A stretch of 64,000 nt of DNA, taken from positions 570,387 to 634,386 of the forward strand of contig JAHEDR010000001.1 in the NCBI GenBank assembly GCA_024641095.1, read 5' to 3'. The DNA is from Rhodoluna sp. (GTDB taxonomy: Bacteria; Actinomycetota; Actinomycetes; Actinomycetales; Microbacteriaceae). Below the pieces are notes generated by a model. That model did no database searches, was not told the origin of the DNA, and saw only the letters and a list, made by a program, of their open reading frames with translations. This document shows positions 1 to 8,327 of the stretch, piece by piece (position 1 is the stretch's first letter; every line of letters starts with the position of its first letter). The position numbers and the translations under genes are program-made.

Positions 1-1
1 G

Positions 2-289
2 CAAGAAGCCGGTGCCTTTGCCGTGGTGATTGAAATGGCTCCAACTGCAATCTCCAAAAAGATTTCCAAGGAGTTAGCAATTCCAACCATTGGTATTGGT
101 GCCGGGGCAAACACCGATGGACAAATTTTGGTGTGGACCGACTTTGCTGGGCTAAATGGCAGTGCAGTTCCAAAATTCGTAAAGTTGTACGCAAACTTCA
201 AAGACGAACTTCTTGCTGCTGCTAAGGAATTTAGAAGTGAAGTTGCATCTGGCGCCTTCCCTTCAAAAGATCACTCTTTCGAAAACTAG
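2..289 (+). CDS. panB: 3-methyl-2-oxobutanoate hydroxymethyltransferase, C-terminal part (5' end outside window)
   Basis: This is the 3' end of a ketopantoate hydroxymethyltransferase gene, the first committed enzyme of pantothenate and CoA synthesis, which transfers a hydroxymethyl group from methylene-THF to 2-oxoisovalerate. The reading frame is open from base 2, so the start lies upstream. The visible 95 residues carry the family's late signature IPTIGIGAGANTDGQILVW and the preceding GAFAVVIEM strand of the barrel. The stop overlaps the stop of the convergent small gene by four bases. Only the C-terminal third is visible, so the N-terminal metal-binding residues cannot be checked. Confidence 0.93.
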   Translation, partial: QEAGAFAVVIEMAPTAISKKISKELAIPTIGIGAGANTDGQILVWTDFAGLNGSAVPKFVKLYANFKDELLAAAKEFRSEVASGAFPSKDHSFEN

Positions 290-471
290 TCGCGCTCTTT
301 TTCTTCTTCTTCGCGCCAAGCTGCAGCGCGCTTGGCAATCACATCAGGTGCACGTTCCGCCTCTTCGCGAGTGGCAAACGGCCCAAGCCTATGCAGCGCG
401 ATTGACTGCTTACCAACCTCAACCTGACCGGTGTGGGTGTTAAACCAGTATTCAACCTCTTGTTCTTGCAT
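286..471 (-). CDS. small SPOR-like conserved actinobacterial protein
   Basis: This 61-residue protein resembles a short family found in many Microbacteriaceae next to map. It has a compact aromatic start ([15 protein letters not shown]), then [13 protein letters not shown], the typical end of a SPOR-like fold, and a charged Glu/Lys tail. No signal peptide or membrane segment is present, so it should be cytosolic. Its function is unknown; SPOR domains elsewhere bind denuded peptidoglycan, but nothing here shows export. Its ATG is 12 bases from the divergent map start, and its stop overlaps the end of panB. The call rests on recalled similarity and on the conserved context. Confidence 0.75.
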   Translation of the reverse strand: MQEQEVEYWFNTHTGQVEVGKQSIALHRLGPFATREEAERAPDVIAKRAAAWREEEEKERD

Positions 472-483
472 AGACTGAACTCT

Positions 484-1353
484 ATGCCACGCGATTCACA
501 AACCGGGTACCTGACCCAAGGTAAATTAAGCCCAACCCGATTTGTTCCTTCGGACATTGCACGCCCCGAATACGTGGGCAAACCAGCACCTGCTAAAAAC
601 ACCAAGGGCGACGTTCGCACCCCTGAAGAAGTTGAACAGATTAGAGCGGCAGGAAAAATTGCAGCTCAGGCAATTGAACTGGTTGGCCAAAATGCAAAGC
701 CGGGAATCACAACCGACGAACTAGACCGAATTGGTCACGAATTTTTAGTTGCCAATGGCGCCTACCCTTCTACCCTGGGTTACCGCGGTTACCCAAAGTC
801 GCTCTGCTCATCGGTGAACGAAGTAATTTGCCACGGTATCCCCGACGACACTGTGCTTCAAGAAGGTGACATCGTCAACATTGACATCACCGCGTTCAAA
901 AATGGCTTCCACGGGGACAGCAATCAAACCTTCATGGTGGGAGAAGTTAGACCTGAAATTAAAGATTTGGTTGAACGCACTCACGAAGCAATGATGCGTG
1001 GAATCAACGCGGCTCTCCCAGGGCGCCAACTCAATATCATTGGTCGAGCAATTGAGGCTTACGCAAAACGCTTCAACTATGGAGTGGTGCGAGACTTCAC
1101 CGGTCACGGAATTGGTGAATCATTTCACTCAGGATTGATCATTCCGCATTACGACTCTGCACCCGCCTACGGCGATGAAATTAAAGCTGGCATGGTTTTC
1201 ACGATTGAACCAATGCTTACTCTTGGCACTCACGAATGGGACATGTGGCCAGACAACTGGACCGTTGTCACAAAAGATAAGAGCATAACAGCGCAGTTCG
1301 AACACACCATTGTCATCACCGAGAATGGTCCTGAAATCTTGACCCTTCCATAG
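484..1353 (+). CDS. map: type I methionine aminopeptidase
   Basis: Removes the N-terminal Met from nascent proteins with small second residues, acting after peptide deformylase. The 289-residue product has the pita-bread metal site in order: His118 (ICHGIP), Asp134 (NIDIT), Asp145 (HGDSN), His208 (TGHGIG), Glu242 (IEPM) and Glu273 (FEHT). The N-terminal extension of about 45 residues before the catalytic fold is usual for actinobacterial MetAP. I chose ATG 484; the longer frame from 433 would run into the divergent small gene. A TAGACT -10-like element at 471-476 leaves only seven bases before the ATG, which suggests a leaderless mRNA (inference). Confidence 0.95.
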   Translation: MPRDSQTGYLTQGKLSPTRFVPSDIARPEYVGKPAPAKNTKGDVRTPEEVEQIRAAGKIAAQAIELVGQNAKPGITTDELDRIGHEFLVANGAYPSTLGYRGYPKSLCSSVNEVICHGIPDDTVLQEGDIVNIDITAFKNGFHGDSNQTFMVGEVRPEIKDLVERTHEAMMRGINAALPGRQLNIIGRAIEAYAKRFNYGVVRDFTGHGIGESFHSGLIIPHYDSAPAYGDEIKAGMVFTIEPMLTLGTHEWDMWPDNWTVVTKDKSITAQFEHTIVITENGPEILTLP

Positions 1354-1367
1354 CAAGATAGGTAGTT

Positions 1368-2123
1368 ATGAGCAAGAAGGCAATCGGCATCGACATTGGT
1401 GGCACCGGTATCAAGGGTGCAGTGGTGAATCTAAAATCGGGTTCACTCATCGGTGAGCGCGTGCGCTACGAGACCCCTGCCGGAGGCAAGCCTCAGGACA
1501 TCGCAGCCGTTGTTGCTCAACTAGTTCAAGAACTTCCAGATGCTAGGCCAGACATGTTGGTTGGCATCTGCTTCCCCGCAATCACCAGAAACGGCATCAC
1601 CATGTCTGCGGCGAACGTTTCAAAAGACTGGATTGGCCTAGACGCCGACGAACTTTTTACCAAGACCCTAGGCCGCCCGGTGCACGTGATTAACGATGCC
1701 GATGCTGCCGGTGTAGCAGAAATTAAATTTGGTGCGGCAAAAGATGTTGATGGTCTGGTGATCATGACCACATTGGGAACCGGAATTGGTTCTGCTTTGT
1801 TTATGAACGGCAAGCTCGTACCAAATGCCGAGCTGGGTCACCTTGAGATTGAGGGCGTTGACTACGAATCAAAGGCTTCTTTCGCTGCCAAGGAGCGTGA
1901 AAACCTAAGTTGGGAACAATGGGCGCAGCGCTTGCAGAAGTACTACTCAACTCTCGAGCGACTATTCACACCAGACCTAATCATCGTTGGTGGCGGAGTA
2001 TCAAAGCAGCATGAGGAATTCTTGCCACTATTGAAACTAAACGCTCCAATCGTGCCAGCTGGAAAACGAAACAACGCAGGAATTCTTGGGGCTGCGGCCC
2101 TGGCCAAAAAAGCCTCTAAATAA
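1368..2123 (+). CDS. ppgK: polyphosphate glucokinase (ROK family)
   Basis: Phosphorylates glucose to glucose-6-phosphate using polyphosphate (and usually ATP) and feeds glycolysis. The 251-residue protein starts with the phosphate-binding IGIDIGGTGIKG at about residues 6-17, has the catalytic Asp110 in HVINDADAAG, the second phosphate loop TTLGTGIGSA near residue 135, and the family element PNAELGHLEIEG. The length is standard for actinobacterial PPGK. It lies 14 bases after map and probably shares its transcript. The stop abuts the 3' end of the oppositely oriented rnpB. Strict polyphosphate versus ATP preference cannot be read from sequence. Confidence 0.93.
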   Translation: MSKKAIGIDIGGTGIKGAVVNLKSGSLIGERVRYETPAGGKPQDIAAVVAQLVQELPDARPDMLVGICFPAITRNGITMSAANVSKDWIGLDADELFTKTLGRPVHVINDADAAGVAEIKFGAAKDVDGLVIMTTLGTGIGSALFMNGKLVPNAELGHLEIEGVDYESKASFAAKERENLSWEQWAQRLQKYYSTLERLFTPDLIIVGGGVSKQHEEFLPLLKLNAPIVPAGKRNNAGILGAAALAKKASK

Positions 2124-2486
2124 GAAGTGGATGGGCCGGCTATTACGCCGGGTTCTGTACCTGTTGCCAAGTGACGATCATCTATCTAGAGATGCTGTTA
2201 CCAGCATCCTCAAGCGGCCTACCCAAGACCAAGAGCGAGCAGCTCTATGCGATCTCTGTCTGACCTTGCTCCGAGCGAGGTTTACCTAGCTGAGGCGCTC
2301 ACACGCCCCACTGGTGGTCTCTTACACCACCGTTTCACCCTTACCGATTACTCGGCGGTTTACTTTCTGTTGCACTTTCTCGCGGGTTACCCCGGGTGGT
2401 TATTAACCACCGCTGTGCTCTTTGGAGCCCGGACGTTCCTCGATGTTGCCATCGCGACCGTCTTGCCGACCCATCCGCCTCTAAGA
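2124..2486 (-). ncRNA. rnpB: RNase P RNA (bacterial type A)
   Basis: Catalytic RNA of RNase P, which matures tRNA 5' ends. On the minus strand the conserved 5' core GAGGAACGTCCGGGCTCC is seen (plus-strand 2425-2442 region), and near the 3' end the partner core ACAGAACCCGGCG. The ends form P1: GGATGGGTCGGC (near 2466-2477) pairs with GCCGGCCCATCC (near 2129-2140). The order RNase HI/phosphatase fusion then rnpB is the usual actinobacterial one. The ends are approximate. This RNA explains the largest stretch without a protein gene in the window. Confidence 0.93.
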
Positions 2487-2533
2487 CTACTTGACCGCTT
2501 AACAACGGGCAATGGTGCGAGGGAAGTCGCTGC

Positions 2534-3691
2534 CTATAGGTGCGAGGTGGAGTTCATGGTCAGCACCTCGGCTGCCTGCTCACCCCAGAATCTCAAAATT
2601 GTGATGGAACACGGTGAAATTTGCGGTGCCCAATAAGCCGATATCCCGGCATCTAAAGCTCTGCGAGTGATTCCCCTGATTGGCATCACGTGACTAACCA
2701 CGGCAACGGTCTTGCCTTGATTGGTTCGTACGATGTCAAAAAGGCCCTTCATGACTCGCCGATCAAACTCGGCCAACGATTCGCCATTTGGTGGGGCTAC
2801 TTCCCACGAACCTTGCCAAGCCGCAAATTCGCTTGGCCACTGTTGTTTGACTTCGTCGTTTGTGTGGCCATCCCAATCGCCAAATGCAATCTCGGCGATG
2901 TCTTCGTTAGTTGCAACCGATAATCCAAGTTCGTTGGCAATTATGTTGGCGGTATCAACTGTTCGTTGAATTGGCGAAGCAACGATTGCCGAAACCGGTG
3001 CCAAGAATGACCATGGCCCCGAATTACCTATTTGCTTTACCGCCTGTGCAGCTAACCGAGCATCTAACCTGCCAAGATCCGAAAGCTTAGGGTCTTCTCC
3101 GCCGCGACCAGAGATTCGCTTTGACTCTGTTAGGTGGGTACGTCCGTGACGAATTAAAACAATCGTGGTTAGCGGTTCGGTCACCCCGCCCGGAGCGCGG
3201 ACCGAGCTTGGCGAGGTTTGATTGAACTCTGCAACCGGAGATCTAAGAATTTCACCTTCAAAAGAAACGGTTGAATCACTTGCTTCGTCCATGGCCTTAT
3301 TTGCCAGAGCATCAGCACGGGAATTTTCCTCACGTGGAATCCACATCCACTTGATCTCATGACCCCTGGCAATCTGTTGCACTTCACCAGCAAGCTGGAT
3401 CATGTCTGGATGCTTAATCTTCCAGGTTCCCATCATCTGCTCGATGACGAGTTTGGAATCCATGCGCACGAGAATTCTTGCTGCTTCATTAATCGAGATT
3501 GCGCCTTCAAGCCCGGCCTTTAGGGCTAGATACTCAGCCACGTTGTTGGTGGCAACACCAATGAACTTTGCGATCTCTAGAAGCACTTCACCGGTGTCGG
3601 CATTGATGACCACTGCACCGCTGCCGGCAGGGCCAGGGTTTCCCCTCGAACCACCGTCTGCCTCAATGATTAGGTTTACTGGTTTACTCAT
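2534..3691 (-). CDS. rnhA: bifunctional RNase HI / histidine phosphatase fusion
   Basis: Two enzymes in one chain, as in Mycobacterium tuberculosis Rv2228c. Residues 1-140 are RNase HI, which cuts RNA in RNA:DNA hybrids, with acidic residues in EADGGSRGNPG (Asp12), AEYLAL (Glu54), RMDSK (Asp78) and SRADAL (Asp127). After a 35-residue linker, residues 176-385 form a CobC-type histidine phosphatase with the phosphohistidine motif LIRHGRT at 179-185 and the second His in VSHVMPIRG. In actinobacteria this half has been linked to alpha-ribazole phosphatase activity; the substrate here is not provable. The ATG overlaps the stop of the upstream zinc-ribbon gene by four bases. Confidence 0.93.
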   Translation of the reverse strand: MSKPVNLIIEADGGSRGNPGPAGSGAVVINADTGEVLLEIAKFIGVATNNVAEYLALKAGLEGAISINEAARILVRMDSKLVIEQMMGTWKIKHPDMIQLAGEVQQIARGHEIKWMWIPREENSRADALANKAMDEASDSTVSFEGEILRSPVAEFNQTSPSSVRAPGGVTEPLTTIVLIRHGRTHLTESKRISGRGGEDPKLSDLGRLDARLAAQAVKQIGNSGPWSFLAPVSAIVASPIQRTVDTANIIANELGLSVATNEDIAEIAFGDWDGHTNDEVKQQWPSEFAAWQGSWEVAPPNGESLAEFDRRVMKGLFDIVRTNQGKTVAVVSHVMPIRGITRRALDAGISAYWAPQISPCSITILRFWGEQAAEVLTMNSTSHL

Positions 3692-4401
3692 CGAACTAAA
3701 ATCGCCTGACAGTCAGGGCAAGTTGCAATCTCGTCTCGTGGCAACGAGTTAATCTCAGCAAGTGCCGTGGCGCCGATAGTCATTCTGCAGGCACCGCACT
3801 CTGTTCCAAGCAATCTGCCAACGGCAACTCCACGAGTAGCTTTCTTTTCATAGAGCTCAACAAGTTCTTGATCAATGCGAGCCGCCTGCTGTAAACGCTG
3901 GGCTGTGCTCAAGTCAAGACCCGAGCGAATTTTCATGATCTCTGCCTCGTTTGCTGCTTCTTTAGTGGCAAGTTCGTCGTCGATGCTCTGTTTATCGCTA
4001 AGCACAGCCTTATAAGCGGCTTCGGAGTTATCCTTACGCTCCAAAACCTCAAGTTCTAGATCTTCGAGTTCGGATTTTCTTTTGGCAAGTGTGTCCAACT
4101 CGGACTGGATACCTTGAGCATCTTTTGACGATGAAGTCTGGTTTAAACGCAGGTTGTCTTTTTGAATTCTCTGCTCAACCAATTGCAAATCTGCCTCGGC
4201 TCGAGTTAGCTCAAGCTCAACTCCATCAAGTGCGTTTCTAGCTTCAATCAATGCCGCAGCAGCATCGCGCTGAGCTTGACGCAATTGACTGAACGCCTCA
4301 CCGCTGGTCAGATTGTTTAGAGAAACCTTGGCGCGAGTGATTTCCAAATCCAAATTCGCCAACGCAAGCAATTCCGCTTGTTGATTATCAGAAGCCTTCA
4401 T
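3688..4401 (-). CDS. zinc-ribbon coiled-coil protein (zf-RING_7 / Rv2229c-like)
   Basis: A 237-residue protein with a long, charged, heptad-like helical region over about residues 10-190, followed by a C4 zinc ribbon with Cys202, Cys205, Cys228 and Cys231 (CGAC and CPDC). The architecture matches the conserved actinobacterial family typified by Rv2229c, also related to Helicobacter HP0958/FlgZ-like proteins that bind nucleic acid. No export signal. Its place between the Nif3-like gene and the RNase HI fusion, with a four-base overlap to the latter, is the conserved order. A role in RNA handling is an inference from context; the biochemical function is unknown. Confidence 0.85.
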   Translation of the reverse strand: MKASDNQQAELLALANLDLEITRAKVSLNNLTSGEAFSQLRQAQRDAAAALIEARNALDGVELELTRAEADLQLVEQRIQKDNLRLNQTSSSKDAQGIQSELDTLAKRKSELEDLELEVLERKDNSEAAYKAVLSDKQSIDDELATKEAANEAEIMKIRSGLDLSTAQRLQQAARIDQELVELYEKKATRGVAVGRLLGTECGACRMTIGATALAEINSLPRDEIATCPDCQAILVR

Positions 4402-4443
4402 TTGATGCTCTCTTTTTAGTTTGTAAGGTCAAAACTACACGCG

Positions 4444-5265
4444 CTACTGAGTAACTACGAATTCCCAAGGGTCGGTACGAATGTGGCTAACCACAAACTG
4501 CACGTTCGAGAATCTTTTGCTCAATTGTTCAGCAGCGACTTCAAGCCAAAGCCATTCACTTGCCCAGTGAGAAACATCTACCAAAGAGAAGGGCTTGTTT
4601 GAGATGCCCGATAGTTCTCTGGCGTCTTGTGTCGGGTGGTGGCGCAAATCAGAAGTGACGTAAACATCGGCACCAGCTTCATAGGCAGCCGTGATGAATG
4701 AATCCCCTGCACCTCCGCAAAGCGCAACTGTTTGAACAAGCTGATCGTAATCGCCCGCAACCCTGATACCGGTTGCAGTTGCCGGAAGAATTTTTGCCAA
4801 TGCTCTTGCAAAGTCACCTAACTTCACAGCCGAGGCAAGATTTCCAACGCGGCCGTGACCTTCTAATTTATTTGCGCCTGCTACTAGCGGGCGAACACCT
4901 TGAAGGCCGAATGATTTTGCAATCACATCGGAGACGCCTGCCTCAACGATGTCTGCATTGGTGTGAGCGGCATAGATGGCAACGTTTGACCTAATTGCAT
5001 TTGTCAGAAGCGCGCCTTTTGAATTTGTTTCAGCAACCGACTGCACCCCCTTTAGCAAGAATGGGTGGTGAGCAAAAACCAAATCAAATGCGCCATCTTG
5101 GGCCTCAGCTAGAACTTCCGCAGTTACATCAACAGAGAGCAACACTCTAGAAACCCGCTGGCTTAGTGAACCCGATACCAATCCAGGTGCATCCCAGTCA
5201 TCTGAACCTTCAAGCGGCCAAAACTCTTCGAAGGCTGCGGTGAGTTGGGAAAGTTCAACTGACAT
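4444..5265 (-). CDS. Nif3-like dinuclear metal centre protein
   Basis: Member of the NIF3/YbgI family, toroidal hexamers with a two-metal site. Annotated as GTP cyclohydrolase I type 2 in some databases, but the true role is unsettled. The 273-residue protein shows the metal ligands in VFAHHPFLLKG (His66, His67), the IYAAHTNAD element, and the late SDLRHHPTQDA and DVSHWASEWLWL motifs that complete the site. Length is the short single-domain form without the central PII-like insert. Its ATG shares one base with the stop of the upstream transporter (TAATG), so the genes are likely translationally coupled in one operon. Confidence 0.9.
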   Translation of the reverse strand: MSVELSQLTAAFEEFWPLEGSDDWDAPGLVSGSLSQRVSRVLLSVDVTAEVLAEAQDGAFDLVFAHHPFLLKGVQSVAETNSKGALLTNAIRSNVAIYAAHTNADIVEAGVSDVIAKSFGLQGVRPLVAGANKLEGHGRVGNLASAVKLGDFARALAKILPATATGIRVAGDYDQLVQTVALCGGAGDSFITAAYEAGADVYVTSDLRHHPTQDARELSGISNKPFSLVDVSHWASEWLWLEVAAEQLSKRFSNVQFVVSHIRTDPWEFVVTQ

Positions 5266-7472
5266 TAGTCGGCCAGGCCAAAAATATCTTTGAGGTCATC
5301 GCGTCTAGCTTCAATGGCCAGGACCTCTGCCTCTTGCTTCTTGATTCGTGGAATACCTGTCAATACAGGAACCAATGAAGCAAATGCAAAAGCAATAATG
5401 ATGCCCAAAGATGTTGCCGACCAGAATTCCTGGTTAACCATTAAGTCGGCCAGGTAACCGGTCCAGCCAAAACCTGGCACCTGACTGTAGGTCAAACCAA
5501 AACCGAGTGCGGTAGCAACTAGCCATCCGCTTAGGTTTACCCAGTTCACCGCCTTATAGAATCCGTATCCGCGACTCAGTGAAATTTCGTGGTACGCGAT
5601 TCTACGAATCAAAATATCCGAAACAAAAATTCCAGACCAAGCAGCTACAGGGACCGCAACCACGAGTGCATAGCCAGCCAGAAGTTCCCAAAGGTTAGTC
5701 AAGAAGTAAACGCCAACGGCTGCAACCGCAAGTGCCTTTAGACCAAGCAATGGTTGCGCAAGTGCCGGCTTCATCTTTACGCCGATTGAATGCAGGCTCA
5801 GGTTTGATGAATAAAATGACATCGCCAACACAACGATGATTGTTAGAGCTGCCGAACCAGCAAGCACGTAACCCAACCATGGTGTTAGTAGTTCAGAGAA
5901 TTGCTGAAGCATTGAAACCGAGTGGAAGCCTGGTGAACTCAATCCGCTTTGCTCAGGCTTAGGAATTGATCCAAGCAACGCAATTCCGTAGCCTGCAACG
6001 AGGGTTGGAATCACCGCAAGGGCTAACGCTCCCCAACCAACAACCGCTGCGCCTCTTGCGCTGATTGATAGCTTGCGAGCAAAGTCCGCGCCAGATGAAG
6101 TCCAAGCCAAACCAAAGATTGAGAAGGTTAGAACGGCAACACCAAATACTGGTGGCCAAGCTGAAGTTGATTGCGCAAGAAGCAAATCGATATCAATCTC
6201 ACTGGCCGAAAGCGCAACCAAAGTAATTACCGCAGCTACACCCACGAGCCCAACTACCCGCTGTGCACGGAACAAAACTCTTCCGCCAAAGATTGCAAGA
6301 GTTACAGCAGCTGAAACAACTGCAACCGCAACACCAATCAGAGTCAAAGTGCTGCTTGAACTAAAGCTGGTTAGCGATTCAACCGCAAAGTACTCGGTAC
6401 CAAAATTAATTAACACGGCAACAATTGCAGCCGACCAAAGCACACGAACAATAGTTAGGAATGCTGCAGGAGCAGCGTTTGCATAAACACCAAATGCAGC
6501 TCGCGAAAGCATAAGTGTTGCAAGACCACTTCGCTTACCTGCTAGCGCACCAACTGCAATCACGATTGCTGAAGCAAGTGCGCCCAAGAAGATTGCAAGC
6601 ACCGCCTGCGAGAACGCGATGCCTTTGCTGTGAACGTACCAAGCCAAACCAAGTGGCAACACAGAACCGCTAAGTCCTAGCCATGCCCAAAATTGCGAGA
6701 AAGCATTGCTGCCGCGGTTTACCTTTGGTGCTGAATCTAGCGAGACCTGCTCGACTGCAGACACCGATGGAAACTCCACGCCAGGATCGGCTTCGATGAT
6801 GGTAAGTGGAACCGAAGCCGGAAGTTCTTCGAGTTCTTGCTCTAGAGCGGTTAGTTCATCTTCTGCACCAACAACGGTGTCGGCGGCAAGTAGACGTTCA
6901 AATTCATTAAGGTCAGAATCGCTCTGCTCTGCCGCAACCTCTGATACCGGCTCAAAGATTGGCTCAGCCACCTCTTCGATTACCTCGATAACCTCGAACA
7001 CTGGCTCTGAGCTAACGGCTACCTCTTCGTAGGCTGGCTCATCTTGGAAGAACGGTGCAATCGCAGGTTCCTGAATAGACGTCTCTTCAACCACTGGCTC
7101 CGCTAGCGCTGGTTCCGCATCTACGCCTTGATTTGCATAAAGTTCGTTCAGACGAGAAACCACATCTTCGATTGGCTCAACAACTGGTGCCGCCATGGTT
7201 GGTTGGCTCAGCGGTGGCAAGCCTTGTGCGGCACGATTTGCGTTTTCCACTGCCAAAAGCGACTCAGGGCTGCCGATTCGCTCCATTTCCAGCACCCAGC
7301 TGGAAAACTCCATCTTTTCGATGTCACGAAGCTGGGCCTGGGTCTCCAAGAGCTCCATGGCGGCTGTAATGCCGGCCTCATCGGCCTGAGCGTTGCCCAA
7401 TGCCTCCTGAATCTCGGCATCGCTCATTGAGCGTCTGGCTGGAGGGGTGAAATTAGTGGAATCCATACCCAA
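5265..7472 (-). CDS. NCS1-type cytosine/purine permease-like transporter with long acidic N-terminus
   Basis: The C-terminal ~480 residues (from about 257) form a 12-helix membrane domain of the NCS1 nucleobase:cation symporter family: FWAWLGLSGSVLPLGLAW in helix 1, then the SRAAFGVYANAAPA stretch typical of cytosine/allantoin permeases. The first ~255 residues are hydrophilic and very acidic, with a helical segment (residues 15-85) and a Pro/Glu/Val-rich low-complexity stretch (95-250); this is absent from ordinary NCS1 proteins of about 450 residues. The first possible start is TTG 7472; ATG 7466 is equally plausible. It heads the operon with the Nif3-like, zinc-ribbon and RNase HI genes. 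The substrate is not determined. Confidence 0.82.
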   Translation of the reverse strand: MGMDSTNFTPPARRSMSDAEIQEALGNAQADEAGITAAMELLETQAQLRDIEKMEFSSWVLEMERIGSPESLLAVENANRAAQGLPPLSQPTMAAPVVEPIEDVVSRLNELYANQGVDAEPALAEPVVEETSIQEPAIAPFFQDEPAYEEVAVSSEPVFEVIEVIEEVAEPIFEPVSEVAAEQSDSDLNEFERLLAADTVVGAEDELTALEQELEELPASVPLTIIEADPGVEFPSVSAVEQVSLDSAPKVNRGSNAFSQFWAWLGLSGSVLPLGLAWYVHSKGIAFSQAVLAIFLGALASAIVIAVGALAGKRSGLATLMLSRAAFGVYANAAPAAFLTIVRVLWSAAIVAVLINFGTEYFAVESLTSFSSSSTLTLIGVAVAVVSAAVTLAIFGGRVLFRAQRVVGLVGVAAVITLVALSASEIDIDLLLAQSTSAWPPVFGVAVLTFSIFGLAWTSSGADFARKLSISARGAAVVGWGALALAVIPTLVAGYGIALLGSIPKPEQSGLSSPGFHSVSMLQQFSELLTPWLGYVLAGSAALTIIVVLAMSFYSSNLSLHSIGVKMKPALAQPLLGLKALAVAAVGVYFLTNLWELLAGYALVVAVPVAAWSGIFVSDILIRRIAYHEISLSRGYGFYKAVNWVNLSGWLVATALGFGLTYSQVPGFGWTGYLADLMVNQEFWSATSLGIIIAFAFASLVPVLTGIPRIKKQEAEVLAIEARRDDLKDIFGLAD

Positions 7473-7531
7473 ATACTAATGCCGAGGCCCTATTGGGCTG
7501 GGCTGAAGGTTCCGTGAGCGCCCTGTTTAAA

Positions 7532-7561
7532 GCAAAATCCCCAGCCATAAGACTGGGGATT
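7532..7561 (-). terminator. intrinsic terminator after tRNA-Val
   Basis: A perfect nine-pair stem (AATCCCCAG at 7536-7544 with CTGGGGATT at 7553-7561) with an eight-base loop is followed on the minus strand by a short T run and an A/T-rich stretch. It sits five bases beyond the 3' end of tRNA-Val and would stop its transcript before the NCS1 gene. Confidence 0.75.
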
Positions 7562-7566
7562 GCTTG

Positions 7567-7639
7567 TGGGCCCTACCGGGATCGAACCGATGACATCCAC
7601 GGTGTAAGCGTGGCGCTCTACCAGCTGAGCTAAAGGCCC
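7567..7639 (-). tRNA. tRNA-Val (anticodon TAC)
   Basis: Full cloverleaf on the minus strand: acceptor GGGCCTT pairs with AGGGCCC including one G-T pair, D arm GCTCAGCTGGTAGAGC, anticodon stem CCACG/CGTGG around loop CTTACAC (anticodon TAC, reads GUA and probably other GUN codons), T arm with GGTTCGATCC. The CCA end is not encoded; the discriminator A is followed by CAA. Confidence 0.96.
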
Positions 7640-7723
7640 CTCTTTCGAGGTTTGCAGCGAACTGCAACTCGAAGAGCCTACCCCATTTTTAGGGAATTTT
7701 GCCAATCGAGGCGATAAATCGGC

Positions 7724-8182
7724 CTATAAAGAAGCCAATGCGCGATCGTATTCGCCCAAGCTACGAGCCTGGCCAGGGGCGGTGATGAACTTGGCTACCA
7801 AAACGCCATCGGTGTTGATTACAAAGGTCGCACGGTTTGCGATTCCGGCCTCTTCAATGAACACGCCATAGTCCTTGGCTACCGCTCCGTGTGGCCAGAA
7901 GTCGGCCAAAACAGAGAACTTGTAGCCCTCGTGCTCGGCAAATTGCTTCTGAACAAACTTAGAATCCACCGAAATAGCCAGCAATTCAACGTTTTCGCTT
8001 TCGAATTTTGCAAAGTTATCGCGAATCTCGCAAAGTTCACCGGTGCAGATGCCCGAGAAAGAAAGTGGGTAGAAGACCAAAACAACAGGCTTCTCGCCCT
8101 TGAAATCGGCCAAGCTAACGGTTTCGCCGAACTGGTTCACCAATTCAAAATTTGGGGCCTGGTCACCGATGATTAGGGTCAA
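7724..8182 (-). CDS. ahpE: AhpE-type peroxiredoxin
   Basis: Thiol peroxidase that reduces hydrogen and organic peroxides in the cytosol. The 152 residues follow the Mycobacterium tuberculosis AhpE pattern: GDQAPNFEL at the start, FYPLSFSGICTGEL with the peroxidatic Cys46, DFWPHGAVAKDYGVF, and AGIANRATFVI. A second cysteine, Cys51, lies five residues after Cys46, the spacing of the resolving Cys in BCP-type peroxiredoxins; classic AhpE is 1-Cys. The start is TTG 8182 behind a good AGGAG ribosome site. The gene is monocistronic and divergent from aceE. Confidence 0.93.
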   Translation of the reverse strand: MTLIIGDQAPNFELVNQFGETVSLADFKGEKPVVLVFYPLSFSGICTGELCEIRDNFAKFESENVELLAISVDSKFVQKQFAEHEGYKFSVLADFWPHGAVAKDYGVFIEEAGIANRATFVINTDGVLVAKFITAPGQARSLGEYDRALASL

Positions 8183-8259
8183 TTGTTTCTCCTTTGTAAA
8201 AAGTATTGGCTCTGGCTATACCAACCAGCAAACCACACTTTCTCATCCCAGGGTCAGCG

Positions 8260-8265
8260 TAAACT
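8260..8265 (+). promoter_or_regulatory. possible -10 element for aceE
   Basis: TAAACT at 8260-8265 fits an actinobacterial sigma-70 -10 box and would give a 5' leader of about 55 bases before the TTG start of aceE. No convincing -35 is visible, so the call is weak. Confidence 0.35.
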
Positions 8266-8327
8266 TTTAGAGGCTTTACCAAAGCTTTTGAGTTTCCTTT
8301 GTCCATCCCCCACGAAAAGGATGTCAG

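Noticed and set aside
433-1353. Longer map start at 433
   Set aside because: It would overlap the divergent small gene and precede the likely -10 at 471-476; ATG 484 fits homologues better.
2247-2636. 129-codon plus-strand frame
   Set aside because: It lies over rnpB and the end of the RNase HI fusion; the codon content is that of a structured RNA.
7490-7705. 71-codon minus-strand frame
   Set aside because: It reads through tRNA-Val and its terminator.
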